Shown: positions 10,072-17,376 of the stretch, piece by piece
Position numbering within the stretch: position 1 is the stretch's first letter
Layout: every line of letters starts with the position of its first letter
Made by a program: the position numbers and the translations under genes
The notes under the pieces: model-generated
Told to the model about the DNA's origin: nothing
Databases searched by the model: none
The model's input: only the letters and a program-made list of their open reading frames with translations
Source: Blastocatellia bacterium
Lineage (GTDB): Bacteria > Acidobacteriota > Blastocatellia > UBA7656 > JADIYM01
DNA: 64,000 bases
Assembly: GCA_021463145.1 (NCBI GenBank)
Contig: JAJTWZ010000001.1
Coordinates: 1 to 64,000 of the forward strand
Reading direction: 5' to 3'

Positions 10072-11298
10072 GTGAGGATTCTCTGTCAGAACTGTGCGAC
10101 TCCGAATCCGGGAAGCCAGGCGCTATGCGTCCGGTGCCGGGCGCAGTTGCACATCGTCACGATTCCGCGACGTCATCGGCACCTGTTCGCCGAGCCCGAC
10201 GGAATCGAGGAGCACATCCTGGAGCGCATCTCGACGCTGGAGACGGAACTCGAGAAGTTGCGAGCGCGCAACGATCGCCTGCTGGACCTCGTTCATCGGC
10301 AGGCCAACGCGAGCTTCAACGACCGCGCTCTGCTCGACGCCGTGGTCTCGTTGCTCGAGGAGCACTCCGGACTCGACACGGACGCAGTCGAGCTTCGCTG
10401 GCGACAGCTGGTCGACCGCTATTCGGAAGAACTCGACGAACGGGACAGGCTCGAGGAGCGGTCTCGAGAGATCTCTCTCGCGTATGGCGGAACCGACAGG
10501 CCTTCGTTCGATCGGCTCGTCGACGACGGAATGCAACTGGTGCTCGGAGGCGACGAACGGCGCGGAGTCCGGCGTCTCGAGAAAGCGCTGCTGCTCGATC
10601 CGGCGAACGGCCCCCTGGGCAAGTTCCTCGGCGAGCACTTTTTCTTTGCCGGCCGGCCTTCGCTCGCTCGACACTACCTGGAGCGCGCAGCGTCGAACGA
10701 GCCGCGAAACACTCACGTTGCGTTGATGCTCGGTGTCGTGTGCGGTGATGACGGCGAAACGGAGTCTGCCCGTCTGCACTTCGAAAGGGCGCTGGCCCTG
10801 CGAAAGGACTCCTTTCTTGCTCATTACGGACTTGGCAGGCTGCACGCCGTCGAGGGCAGATTCCGCGAGGCCCTGGTCCATTTCAAACGCGCGCTCACGC
10901 TGAGTCCGTCGGCCGAGATGCACTACCTGGTCGGAAGGATCTACCTCGAGCAAGAGCGGGTCGACGTTGCCGAACGGCATCTTAGAAAAGCGGTGGATCT
11001 CGATCCTACTTTCGACCAGGCCCTCTACCACCTTGGCCTGATCCTCATGCGGCAGTCGGACGTGACTCGCGCCCGCGAGCTCTTTCTGGCGGCGGCCGAG
11101 GTCAATCCCGATGAGCGCCGCTACCGCACGGCGATCTCGGCCAAATCGGCAAAGCGGCTGGTCTCGCTTCCGGTCTTCGGACCCGGACGCATCGCGAAGC
11201 GGCGTTCCATTACGAATGGCGATGCTCGATTTACCCTGCTGGTAATGCAGACCCTTGCCGACGACGCGTTCGGATCCCTGCCTGGCGCCGGGAAATGA
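10072..11298 (+). CDS. Zinc-ribbon TPR-repeat protein
   Basis: 408 aa. The N-terminus is a zinc ribbon (MRILCQNC ... LCVRCRAQL, two CxxC knuckles). Residues 35-140 are charged and helical, probably coiled coil (ERISTLETELEKLRARNDR). From about residue 145 onward at least five TPR-like units can be read, such as ARLHFERALALRKDSFLAHYGLGRLHAVEG and VDVAERHLRKAVDLDPTFDQALYHLG. Such proteins act as protein-protein scaffolds; no enzyme domain is present. GTG start at 10072 without a ribosome site. Partner unknown. Confidence 0.8.
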   Translation: MRILCQNCATPNPGSQALCVRCRAQLHIVTIPRRHRHLFAEPDGIEEHILERISTLETELEKLRARNDRLLDLVHRQANASFNDRALLDAVVSLLEEHSGLDTDAVELRWRQLVDRYSEELDERDRLEERSREISLAYGGTDRPSFDRLVDDGMQLVLGGDERRGVRRLEKALLLDPANGPLGKFLGEHFFFAGRPSLARHYLERAASNEPRNTHVALMLGVVCGDDGETESARLHFERALALRKDSFLAHYGLGRLHAVEGRFREALVHFKRALTLSPSAEMHYLVGRIYLEQERVDVAERHLRKAVDLDPTFDQALYHLGLILMRQSDVTRARELFLAAAEVNPDERRYRTAISAKSAKRLVSLPVFGPGRIAKRRSITNGDARFTLLVMQTLADDAFGSLPGAGK

Positions 11299-11358
11299 CG
11301 TTCGAACCCTGACCCCGACTTCCTGGAACAGCATTCCAATCCCGGAGAATCCGTTCAC

Positions 11359-12051
11359 ATGACAACCGCTTCCCCCTCGACGGCGCCCGGCCGCCGGCTT
11401 GCTGTGCTGCAACCTTCGGGCGAATGTCTATCCTGCGTGCACGGCCGCGTCCGAATGGTCAAGGAGCGGTTGAAGATCACGTGCGCCCGTCGCAGGCGCT
11501 CGGGCATCGACTGCCCGGAGTACGTCGACGACGGCCGCTCCGAAGTGCTTCACGCCATCGTTAGACGGCTTCGGCGCACACAGACGGGATATCGGCGTGT
11601 CTTCAACGTGGTGCAGCCGGATTGCCCCAACTGCAAAGAGAATTGCTGTACGCGCCCGTTCCTGAAGAAGACGCCGTTCTACGGCGAGGACAGCATTTAT
11701 TACCTCCTGATTGGACAGCCGCTTCCCGACATCCCGCCTGGCGCGGACCACTGCATCTTCTTCGACCGGGGATGCACCCTTCCATCGCACCTTCGGCCAC
11801 ACGTCTGTATCGAGTACAAGTGTCCGTTCGTCCCGCAACCCCGGCAGATCGACGTTCTTGGCGAACGCATGCCGGAGGACACCATCTATCTGCTGTCGGT
11901 CGCCACGCAGGAATACGCCGGATGGCGGGGTTCGTACCCGCGGACAACAGACAACGGGCTGCCGACTGGGGAGACGGTGGACCGATTTCAGAACGTATGG
12001 AATCCGGAGCGACCGCTGGACGATCTGCGCGAGCGCTACGGCCTGACGTGA
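11359..12051 (+). CDS. Cysteine-rich protein, YkgJ-like metal-cluster pattern
   Basis: 230 aa with about 13 cysteines. The central part has CPNCKENCC (residues about 89-97) and GCTLPSHLRPHVCIEYKC (about 138-155), matching the spacing idea of YkgJ-type cysteine cluster proteins, which carry an early CxxCxxCC-like group and a later C-LP-RPxxC group. An extra N-terminal CLSC/C pair (residues 24-27, 42, 52) may bind another metal. A Zn or Fe-S site is likely; function is unknown. It follows the TPR gene by 60 bp on the same strand. Confidence 0.6.
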   Translation: MTTASPSTAPGRRLAVLQPSGECLSCVHGRVRMVKERLKITCARRRRSGIDCPEYVDDGRSEVLHAIVRRLRRTQTGYRRVFNVVQPDCPNCKENCCTRPFLKKTPFYGEDSIYYLLIGQPLPDIPPGADHCIFFDRGCTLPSHLRPHVCIEYKCPFVPQPRQIDVLGERMPEDTIYLLSVATQEYAGWRGSYPRTTDNGLPTGETVDRFQNVWNPERPLDDLRERYGLT

Positions 12052-12064
12052 TCGAGACTGCCGA

Positions 12065-12688
12065 CTAGGGCAGTTCCGGCCTCGTGATCCTCGGCGGTCC
12101 CGATTTCGGTTTGGTCGGTGGCGATGCTGGACGCTGGTTAACGCCTGGCGCATCAGAAGAAGCTGGCGCCTCGGCAGCGGGAGGCGCGTCTACTTCAGGC
12201 GGCGACTTCAGCTCAGTAAGAATGACCTCGATTTCTTCGCGCACCGAATAGTAAGGCTTGTCCGATATTGCGTTATCGGCATCGCGCCAGTCCTGTACGA
12301 CGTCGCCATCGATTCGGAAACGACCGTGCTGATAGTTCAACGTGCGGTAAAGCCCGCCGTCGCGCACCAGGAACACGAGCCACTCTTCCTTCTTCTTGTA
12401 CTTGTCGTCGGTGTTGGCGATCAGTGAATTGCTCGCCACCCGTACTTCATCGAGCGTGAAATCGCCCTCGATGACGTCCACGATTTCGAGCCTGGCGATC
12501 TGTTTGAAGTCTCCCCAATCCGAATCGTCGGTCTTCTCGACGCGGGCGCGGGCGATCAGAATCGATTTCTCGACGAGTTCTCGCGTCGGCATGACCCGCA
12601 GGTCGCCGTTGCCAGTCGCGAAACCGGCCTGGCTGCAGGCGATGACGAGTCCGGCCACGAGCACACTCAGCAGGGGCGTTCTGAACAT
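12065..12688 (-). CDS. Secreted or lipoprotein, function unknown
   Basis: About 207 aa from ATG 12688 (MFRTPLLSVLVAGLVIACSQAG). The leader ends in a lipobox-like LVIAC, so lipid attachment at Cys is plausible. The body (residues 30-140) looks like a single beta-rich domain with IARARVEKTDDSDW and RLEIVDVIEGDF. The last 45 residues are Pro/Ala-rich and probably disordered. A TTG at 12715 would give the longer ORF-track form, but GAGGGAAGG lies too far from the ATG to decide. It converges on the cysteine-cluster gene with 13 bp between stops. Confidence 0.6.
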   Translation of the reverse strand: MFRTPLLSVLVAGLVIACSQAGFATGNGDLRVMPTRELVEKSILIARARVEKTDDSDWGDFKQIARLEIVDVIEGDFTLDEVRVASNSLIANTDDKYKKKEEWLVFLVRDGGLYRTLNYQHGRFRIDGDVVQDWRDADNAISDKPYYSVREEIEVILTELKSPPEVDAPPAAEAPASSDAPGVNQRPASPPTKPKSGPPRITRPELP

Positions 12689-12792
12689 AGAGATGTTGAC
12701 CGTGCCTTCCCTCAAACGTCGAAGTTTACCCGACGCCGGTTGCGTCTGACAACGAGCCGTCCCTCAAACGCCTTTCGCAAGGAGACGTTGCA

Positions 12793-13425
12793 TTACTCCT
12801 CGGCCTTGGCCGCCGAGCGGATGGCGAATCGCCTCCAGGCCCAGCCGGCCAAGCCGGCGAGAACGACTACGCCAAGCACCTCGAGCCCGTGTCGCTTGAT
12901 GATATCGACAGCTTCGTCACCGAACTTGACGGCGAGAACGGCCTCGAGACTGAACCGCAGCAAGCGCCCAGCCGCGACGGCAGCTACGAATCGCACCCAG
13001 TGGATCTTCAGTACGCCAGCCGTGAGGTTGAAAGCCTTGAACGGGAACGGCGGAGGCAAAACGGCAGCGGTGGCGATCGTCACGACGTCGTAGCGGCCGA
13101 GCAGATTCTCGATGCGCTCACGTCGCTTCGGCGCAATCTTCGACAGGGCGGCCGACCCGGCGCGCCGGGCCCCGAGATATAGAGTCGTCGATCCGATTAC
13201 CGCTCCGGCGGTCGCGGCGAGCACGGTGACGGGCGCCATGGCCGGCGCTTTCGTCGATAACACGATTACCGCGAAGTCCGCTCCCCCGGGCAATGGGATG
13301 AACGAATCGAGCAGCGATATCAGGAACGCGCCGAGCGGCCCGAAGGCAATGAACCAGTTCGTGAGTTGGGCGAGCTTGTCGCCAAAGGGTATCAGGCTAG
13401 TGAGGAGCATTGGACTGGACCGCAA
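12793..13425 (-). CDS. VTT/DedA-like membrane protein (YqaA type)
   Basis: 210 aa. The VTT domain runs from about residue 30: GPLGAFLISLLDSFIPLPGGADFAVIVL with the family's F/G-x-x-x-P reentrant feature, then GAVIGSTTLYLGARRAG, and a second half with PPPFPFKAFNLTAGVLKIHWVRFV and AGRLLRFSLEAVLA. This family is linked to lipid scrambling or undecaprenyl-phosphate recycling; the exact role here is unknown. It ends with a TM helix and a basic tail. The SpoIID gene lies immediately downstream on the minus strand... i.e. the SpoIID stop-to-VTT order is SpoIID first, VTT second, 3 bp apart, so they are one operon. Confidence 0.8.
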   Translation of the reverse strand: MRSSPMLLTSLIPFGDKLAQLTNWFIAFGPLGAFLISLLDSFIPLPGGADFAVIVLSTKAPAMAPVTVLAATAGAVIGSTTLYLGARRAGSAALSKIAPKRRERIENLLGRYDVVTIATAAVLPPPFPFKAFNLTAGVLKIHWVRFVAAVAAGRLLRFSLEAVLAVKFGDEAVDIIKRHGLEVLGVVVLAGLAGWAWRRFAIRSAAKAEE

Positions 13426-13428
13426 AGC

Positions 13429-14622
13429 CTACACGTCGCCTGTCCGATGTGGCAACGTGTCGACACTTGCGGCCGGGAAATAGTGGAGGACAATTGCTTC
13501 CCCGGTCTGGCCGGCCACAGCAAGCCTCTGCGCTCCTTCCAGGCACAGTCCAATCCCGTGTCCGAAACCGGCTCCGCGAAACACGAACGCGCCCCGCTCT
13601 CGCTCGACCTTGAAATTCGGACTCGGCAGTGCGTCCCATCCCAGCCGGCGACCGATAGTTGTTCGGAACACGTCGCCCGGCATTCGTCGATCGCCCGCGC
13701 TCGACACGATGTGGACCGACGTGACCCAGCCGGACTCGTCGCGATCGGCGCGGAGTGAGTAGTCGGATCGCACCGGTGGGCCCGACCGGTCTGCCACCGC
13801 CGAAGCAACAGAAGATGCAGCGATGGTTCGCGTCCACGAGTAGTACTTCGTTCCCCGGCACCAACGGCACTCCACTGAAGTGAAGTCGCCCGAGTCGTCG
13901 ATTCCCCATAGACTGGCCGGCGTCGTCGTCCGCCCTCCACAGCACGCGCTGAAGAATCCGGTGACTATGTGCCCGTCGCGGACAAGTACCTTTCCTGCTG
14001 TCCCCGCGGCGGCCTCCAACGCCAGACGGCGAACTGACGTGTCCTGGCCGATCAACCCGACCGAATGCAGGCAATGCGTCGAGTCGCAGACGTCAAACCC
14101 CTCCCGCGCGTGCCGGGCAACCGAGACCGCGAGATAACTACGGATGGCGATAGCGCCGGCCCTGAGGGCCTCGAGGCGTTCGCAAGAGTCCAATTCCGCC
14201 GATACGGCACTTGCCACCAGCGATTCGAGGGACATATCGGCGCGGATCGCGATTCGGCCCGCGAAGAACTCGAAGTGAACCGGGGCGGGCAAACGCCTTT
14301 GCCGCCGGCTACGGCCGGTCACGTCAACGTCGATCGGCGCGTCGCTGTCGGCGTCTAGCCTGGATCCAAGCCACGCCGGCCGCCCGGGCGTCCGGACTCT
14401 CAATTTACCGGAGTCCACTTCGATCGTGATCGGAGTCCCTGACGGCAGCGTCCAACCGGTTGAGAGCCGAAGCGCCCTTGATGGCCGAATCACCACTCGC
14501 CGAGGCTTCACAATTCCGAGAATGTCTACCCGGAGCGTGACAGGCAGAGTTGCCGTCGCGGCACTCGTCGAGGCGATCGGAACGACCAGGAGCAGTATGG
14601 CCAGCAGGCAGCGAGCGCGCAC
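13429..14622 (-). CDS. SpoIID/LytB-domain secreted protein
   Basis: 397 aa with a signal peptide (MRARCLLAILLLVVPIASTSAA). Residues 130-370 match the SpoIID domain: LESLVASAVSAELDSCERLEALRAGAIAIRSYL carries the catalytic-type glutamate, followed by FDVCDSTHCLHSVG, a GFFSACCGGRTTTP segment, and GFGHGIGLCLEGAQ. In Firmicutes SpoIID is a lytic transglycosylase acting on denuded glycan; in other phyla such proteins are annotated as amidase enhancers. Several cysteines (CDSTHC, CC, CRWC) may form disulfides in the periplasm. It is followed after 3 bp by the VTT protein. Confidence 0.88.
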   Translation of the reverse strand: MRARCLLAILLLVVPIASTSAATATLPVTLRVDILGIVKPRRVVIRPSRALRLSTGWTLPSGTPITIEVDSGKLRVRTPGRPAWLGSRLDADSDAPIDVDVTGRSRRQRRLPAPVHFEFFAGRIAIRADMSLESLVASAVSAELDSCERLEALRAGAIAIRSYLAVSVARHAREGFDVCDSTHCLHSVGLIGQDTSVRRLALEAAAGTAGKVLVRDGHIVTGFFSACCGGRTTTPASLWGIDDSGDFTSVECRWCRGTKYYSWTRTIAASSVASAVADRSGPPVRSDYSLRADRDESGWVTSVHIVSSAGDRRMPGDVFRTTIGRRLGWDALPSPNFKVERERGAFVFRGAGFGHGIGLCLEGAQRLAVAGQTGEAIVLHYFPAASVDTLPHRTGDV

Positions 14623-14661
14623 GCAGAGAGCCTCCGCCTACAGACTACACGACCAGGGCAC

Positions 14662-14690
14662 AAAAAAAGGGCCGCCGGGGATGGCGGCCC
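14662..14690 (-). terminator. Rho-independent terminator of the sigma-factor gene
   Basis: On the minus strand GGGCCGCC-ATCCCC-GGCGGCCC is followed by TTTTTTTG, an ideal terminator 30 bp after the sigma-factor stop codon. Confidence 0.85.
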
Positions 14691-14719
14691 TGTGGAGGCT
14701 ACTGCGGAGGAAACACCCA

Positions 14720-15472
14720 CTATGCAGCGCGGTCGAGCATGCAACCGCGGAGGCGAGCCACAGCTTTCGTGTGGATCTGCGAAACTCGAGACTCGTTGAC
14801 GCCAAGTACGCTGCCAATCTCCTTCATCGTCAACTCGTCGACGTAGTAGAGAGAGATGACCAGCCGCTCCTTCTCCGGAAGCGCTTCGACGGCATCCGCC
14901 AACTGCTGCCGCGCTTCTTCGCGCTCGTAAGTCGTGAACGGATTGAACTCTGGCGAAGCCGGAAGGGACTGAATCGGATCGATCACAGGCGAGCCGTCCG
15001 CGTCGTCACCCAGGTGAAGGCTCGCGAGCTGAACAGAATTGATCTCGTTGACGAGGCCGTGAAGCTCGTCGATGCCAATCTCCAGGAACGCGGCCACCTC
15101 GACATCCTCGACGGAACGGCCGTGTTCGCGCTGCAGTGTAGAGTGAGCCGCCTGCAACTCCCGCGCGCGGCGGCGAAGACTGCGCGGCGCCCAATCGAGA
15201 CTGCGAAGGTGATCGAGGATGGCACCGCGGATTCGCCGTTCGGCATACGTGCGGAATCGAATGCCACGTGTCGGATCGAACTTGTCGGCCGCATCGATGA
15301 GCCCGATCGTGCCGGCGCCGATGAGGTCGTCGACCTCGATGCTCGACGGCAGCTTGCTGCAGACCCGGCCCGCCAGGAACCGAACCAGGCTCAAGTGGTC
15401 CTCGATCAGCGAATCGCGATTGAAGTTCTCGAAGATGAAGGGCGCTTCGATTGGAATGTATGCAGTAGCCAT
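14720..15472 (-). CDS. FliA/WhiG-type sigma-70 family factor
   Basis: 250 aa. Region 2 is seen in LVRFLAGRVCSKLPSSIEVDDLIGAGTIGLIDAADKFDPTRGIRFRTYAERRIRGAILDHLRSLDW, region 3 in residues 100-145, and region 4 in LPEKERLVISLYYVDELTMKEIGSVLGVNESRVSQIHTKAVARLR. The DxRGIRFxTYAxRRIRGAI pattern is typical of the sigma-28 (FliA/WhiG) group, which directs flagellar or developmental genes. No flagellar genes are in the window. Its 500-bp upstream region holds a sigma-54-type promoter and paired palindromes, so this factor may be the second tier of a sigma-54 cascade. A good terminator follows. Confidence 0.9.
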   Translation of the reverse strand: MATAYIPIEAPFIFENFNRDSLIEDHLSLVRFLAGRVCSKLPSSIEVDDLIGAGTIGLIDAADKFDPTRGIRFRTYAERRIRGAILDHLRSLDWAPRSLRRRARELQAAHSTLQREHGRSVEDVEVAAFLEIGIDELHGLVNEINSVQLASLHLGDDADGSPVIDPIQSLPASPEFNPFTTYEREEARQQLADAVEALPEKERLVISLYYVDELTMKEIGSVLGVNESRVSQIHTKAVARLRGCMLDRAA

Positions 15473-15497
15473 GTCGATTCTCGCTTTCGATCGCGAC

Positions 15498-15533
15498 TGT
15501 CGGGTTTTCGGCAGCGCTGTCGGTTTTCCGTCA
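15498..15533. promoter_or_regulatory. Pair of palindromic sites (proximal pair)
   Basis: Two related sites, TGTCGGGTTTTCGGCA (15498-15513) and TGTCGGTTTTCCGTCA (15518-15533), centre-to-centre 20 bp, lie 26-61 bp before the sigma-factor ATG. They are imperfect copies of the palindrome TGTCGG-TTTT-CCGACA found complete at 15868. Confidence 0.6.
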
Positions 15534-15738
15534 GGCCAAGGTTGGCCATTTCTGAAATTCGGAACGCGGGCGACGACGCGAACCCTCTATGGCGAGCCGT
15601 GTGAGTGAATCCGGAAGCTCAATATTCAAAAGAACTTCCGAGCTTCTCTCGCGGCTGCGTTCTGGATTTTCGTAGTCGGTTCCGATCAAAGAGCTCCACG
15701 ATTTCGAGGTGTCGTTTCGTGGTTCGCCGACTACTAGG

Positions 15739-15753
15739 GCAACTCTGGTGCCA
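15739..15753 (-). promoter_or_regulatory. Sigma-54-type (-24/-12) promoter
   Basis: Minus strand TGGCACC-AGAG-TTGC matches the TGGCACG-N4-TTGC consensus with one mismatch, and the GG and GC are exactly 10 bases apart. Transcription would start near 15727 and reach the FliA-type gene after a leader of about 255 nt. Paired palindromes lie 95-145 bp upstream, where enhancer-binding proteins usually bind. Confidence 0.6.
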
Positions 15754-15846
15754 CAACCCGCCACAGATCGGAAGCGGGAAACATGGGGCGTTTTGCCGCA
15801 GCCTATTGGCGGACAGGTCCTGTTTCGCCCTCTTTTCCCGCTCTCG

Positions 15847-15883
15847 AGTCGGTAATCCGACACGTACTGTCGGTTTTCCGACA
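15847..15883. promoter_or_regulatory. Pair of palindromic sites (distal pair, enhancer-like)
   Basis: AGTCGGTAATCCGACA (15847-15862) and the perfect palindrome TGTCGGTTTTCCGACA (15868-15883), centres 21 bp apart, two helical turns. They lie upstream of the minus-strand sigma-54-type promoter, centred about 137 bp from its predicted start, and also 100 bp before the 83-aa gene on the plus strand. Confidence 0.6.
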
Positions 15884-15988
15884 ACTGACGTGCCTTGCGA
15901 TCGGGACCGAGATGACCATTGCGGAGGAATCGACGGCCGTGCTAATGAATCTGGCGTGCTTGTCGATACGTGTCCTGGGGCAAACGAG

Positions 15989-16240
15989 ATGACACGAGAC
16001 GAGCTCAAACAGCACCTTTCAGACATGGCCAACGGTCTCTCGCTGATGGCGGACTGCGACGCTAAAGACATTGCCGTCGCTGAGGTGCTCACGAAGCTTC
16101 GTGAGGCGCTTGGCCATCGGACCGAGATCGAGTTCCTCGTTCACTGTCAGTCGTTTGACCCGCACGAAGCGCTGCTCCGCCGCGAGCACGCCGCCCGAGT
16201 GCGACGCGTCACGGGAGAGCTTCCCAGCCGTCCATCGTGA
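15989..16240 (+). CDS. Small helical protein, function unknown
   Basis: 83 aa from ATG 15989 (MTRDELKQHLSDMANGL), with GGGG eight bases upstream; the longer ORF-track frame upstream lies in regulatory DNA. Residues 5-45 and 55-75 look amphipathic-helical and charged; there is no membrane segment or metal motif. Its TGA overlaps the GTG of the ART-like/Nudix gene, so the two are translated together and may work together. I do not recognise a family. Confidence 0.6.
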   Translation: MTRDELKQHLSDMANGLSLMADCDAKDIAVAEVLTKLREALGHRTEIEFLVHCQSFDPHEALLRREHAARVRRVTGELPSRPS

Positions 16241-16977
16241 AAGCTAAACATTCTGAGTGTCGTATTCCGGAGCGCCTTTTCCTGGCTGTTCCAATCGAGG
16301 GCCTGTTCGACGTCCTGGATGACGGACTTGCACCGATCCGATTGCATTGCTCCGAGAAGGCCGCTCGAAAGGCCACGGACATCCGTCGACCGGCAATCCT
16401 GACCGTGTTGGCCTGGGAAGCCGCGGCCCAGGGTCACGAATTCGAAGCAGACGGTGATGGATGGCGCGTCACGGCGGCGCTTCCGCACCACCTGCTTGCG
16501 TGCGATGACCGTCGCGCGCTCGCGAAACTGCGCGTCAAGGGCAGACAATCCTGCGGTGGCATCCTGATCAGCAATCTGGAGGACCCACGCGTGCTGCTGC
16601 TCTTCAAGGAAAAACCTGGCTTCACGGCCTGGAAGTTGCCGAAGGGCGGATTGGAGGATGGAGAGTCGCGCCGACAGGCGGCCAGGCGTGAGGTCGCCGA
16701 GGAGGCCGGAATCCGGCGGGTGCGGGTGCTCGGCAAGGTAGGGATGATTCAATACTTCAAGCAGGGCAAGAAGGGCCGGCGACGTGAAAAGACCGTCGAC
16801 CTCTTTCTCATGCTCAGCCGGGACGGCGAATGCAACATTGCGCCGCGCAAAGGAGAGTCGTTCGTCGCGTGCGCCTGGTTGACTTTCGAGGAAGCAATCG
16901 CCCGCGTCACCCAACCCGAAGCACGCGGTTCCATCGCCCGCGCCCGGGCGCTGACTCAACGACTGAACAAGCGCTGA
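16237..16977 (+). CDS. ART-like (KptA/Tpt1-related) domain fused to Nudix hydrolase
   Basis: 246 aa. The Nudix box is complete: GGLEDGESRRQAARREVAEEAGI (about residues 140-162, GX5EX7REUXEEXGU), within a domain from about residue 105 to 235. Residues 12-90 align by eye with the C-terminal ADP-ribosyltransferase lobe of RNA 2'-phosphotransferase (KptA/Tpt1): LFDVLDDGL with FLDEIKKQGL, CSEKAARKA with SADEATARKVG, RRPAILTVLAWEAAAQGHEF with GSPVILTVKAQEMAKRGIPF, and a final GDGWRVTAALPHHLL. The NAD-binding HGT of KptA is replaced (FLAVP), so transferase activity is doubtful. GTG start overlaps the upstream stop. Substrate unknown; a nucleotide, capped RNA or ADP-ribose-type ligand is inference. 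Confidence 0.8.
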   Translation: MKAKHSECRIPERLFLAVPIEGLFDVLDDGLAPIRLHCSEKAARKATDIRRPAILTVLAWEAAAQGHEFEADGDGWRVTAALPHHLLACDDRRALAKLRVKGRQSCGGILISNLEDPRVLLLFKEKPGFTAWKLPKGGLEDGESRRQAARREVAEEAGIRRVRVLGKVGMIQYFKQGKKGRRREKTVDLFLMLSRDGECNIAPRKGESFVACAWLTFEEAIARVTQPEARGSIARARALTQRLNKR

Positions 16978-16999
16978 CCTCGCCTGCAATCGGAATTCG

Positions 17000-17032
17000 A
17001 AAAAGGCCACCCTCGACTGCTCGAAGGTGGCC
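17000..17032 (-). terminator. Rho-independent terminator of the candidate RNA
   Basis: Minus strand GGCCACC-TTCGA-GCAG-TCGAG-GGTGGCC followed by TTTTTC. Strong hairpin with a U tract. On the plus strand the tail after the hairpin (CTCTTTC) is weaker but it may also stop the Nudix transcript. Confidence 0.85.
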
Positions 17033-17246
17033 TCTTTCACGACGCGATGGAGAACCGCTCAACCGTGTCGGGACTGGATTTTGAACCTATCCAAGATAAG
17101 TGGGCGGCATATCAACTGGCGTTCGGAGTCCCCGACCTAAGTGGGGATGCACTGTCCAGATATCGCTACGCCTCCCGTCTCGTATAGCGTTGGTTCAAAA
17201 TTTTCAACCCCGGTGGAACCACGAATCTCGCAGTGAATCCGCCGCG
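17000..17246 (-). ncRNA. Probable structured small RNA, 6S RNA-like
   Basis: Between two convergent genes the minus strand has a sigma-70-like promoter (TTGACC-N17-TAGTCT, 17281-17253), a start near 17246, no ORF, and a rho-independent terminator at 17032-17000. A long-range stem pairs ATTTTGAACC (17192-17201 region, read on minus) with GGTTCAAAAT (17087-17078), 10 perfect pairs plus two G-U. Inside it are ATATC/GATAT with GGCG/CGCC, and a TCCCC/GGGGA hairpin. A rod with internal bubbles of about 125-245 nt is the shape of 6S RNA, the RNA polymerase regulator; the family call is tentative. Confidence 0.5.
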
Positions 17247-17252
17247 AAACGA

Positions 17253-17281
17253 AGACTAGCCGCCACTGGAACAGCGGTCAA
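17253..17281 (-). promoter_or_regulatory. Sigma-70-like promoter of the candidate RNA
   Basis: Minus strand TTGACC (17281-17276), 17-bp spacer, TAGTCT (17258-17253). No coding region follows before the terminator. Confidence 0.55.
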
Positions 17282-17376
17282 GCTCATTCTCTAAGTAACT
17301 GTGTCTAATGACTTTCGGGCGATTTACGGAGTGAATGAAGCGTACGGATTCATCGCCACGCAAAAGTCCGTGTTCG

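Larger units (their letters stand above)
15473..15988. other. Long regulatory intergenic region
   Basis: 516 bases between the divergent sigma-factor and 83-aa genes. The ORFs listed here by the track have no ribosome sites and read through the palindromes. Content I can support: one sigma-54-type promoter and four palindromic sites in two pairs, described separately. Confidence 0.5.

Noticed and set aside
11290-11305. GTTCGAACCC resembling a tRNA T-loop
   Set aside because: No acceptor, D or anticodon arms around it; it lies at the end of the TPR gene.
17131-17150. CCTAAGTGGGGA also seen near 42145
   Set aside because: The second copy encodes the end of the GGDEF protein; a 12-base match between 64 kb sites is not enough for a repeat family.
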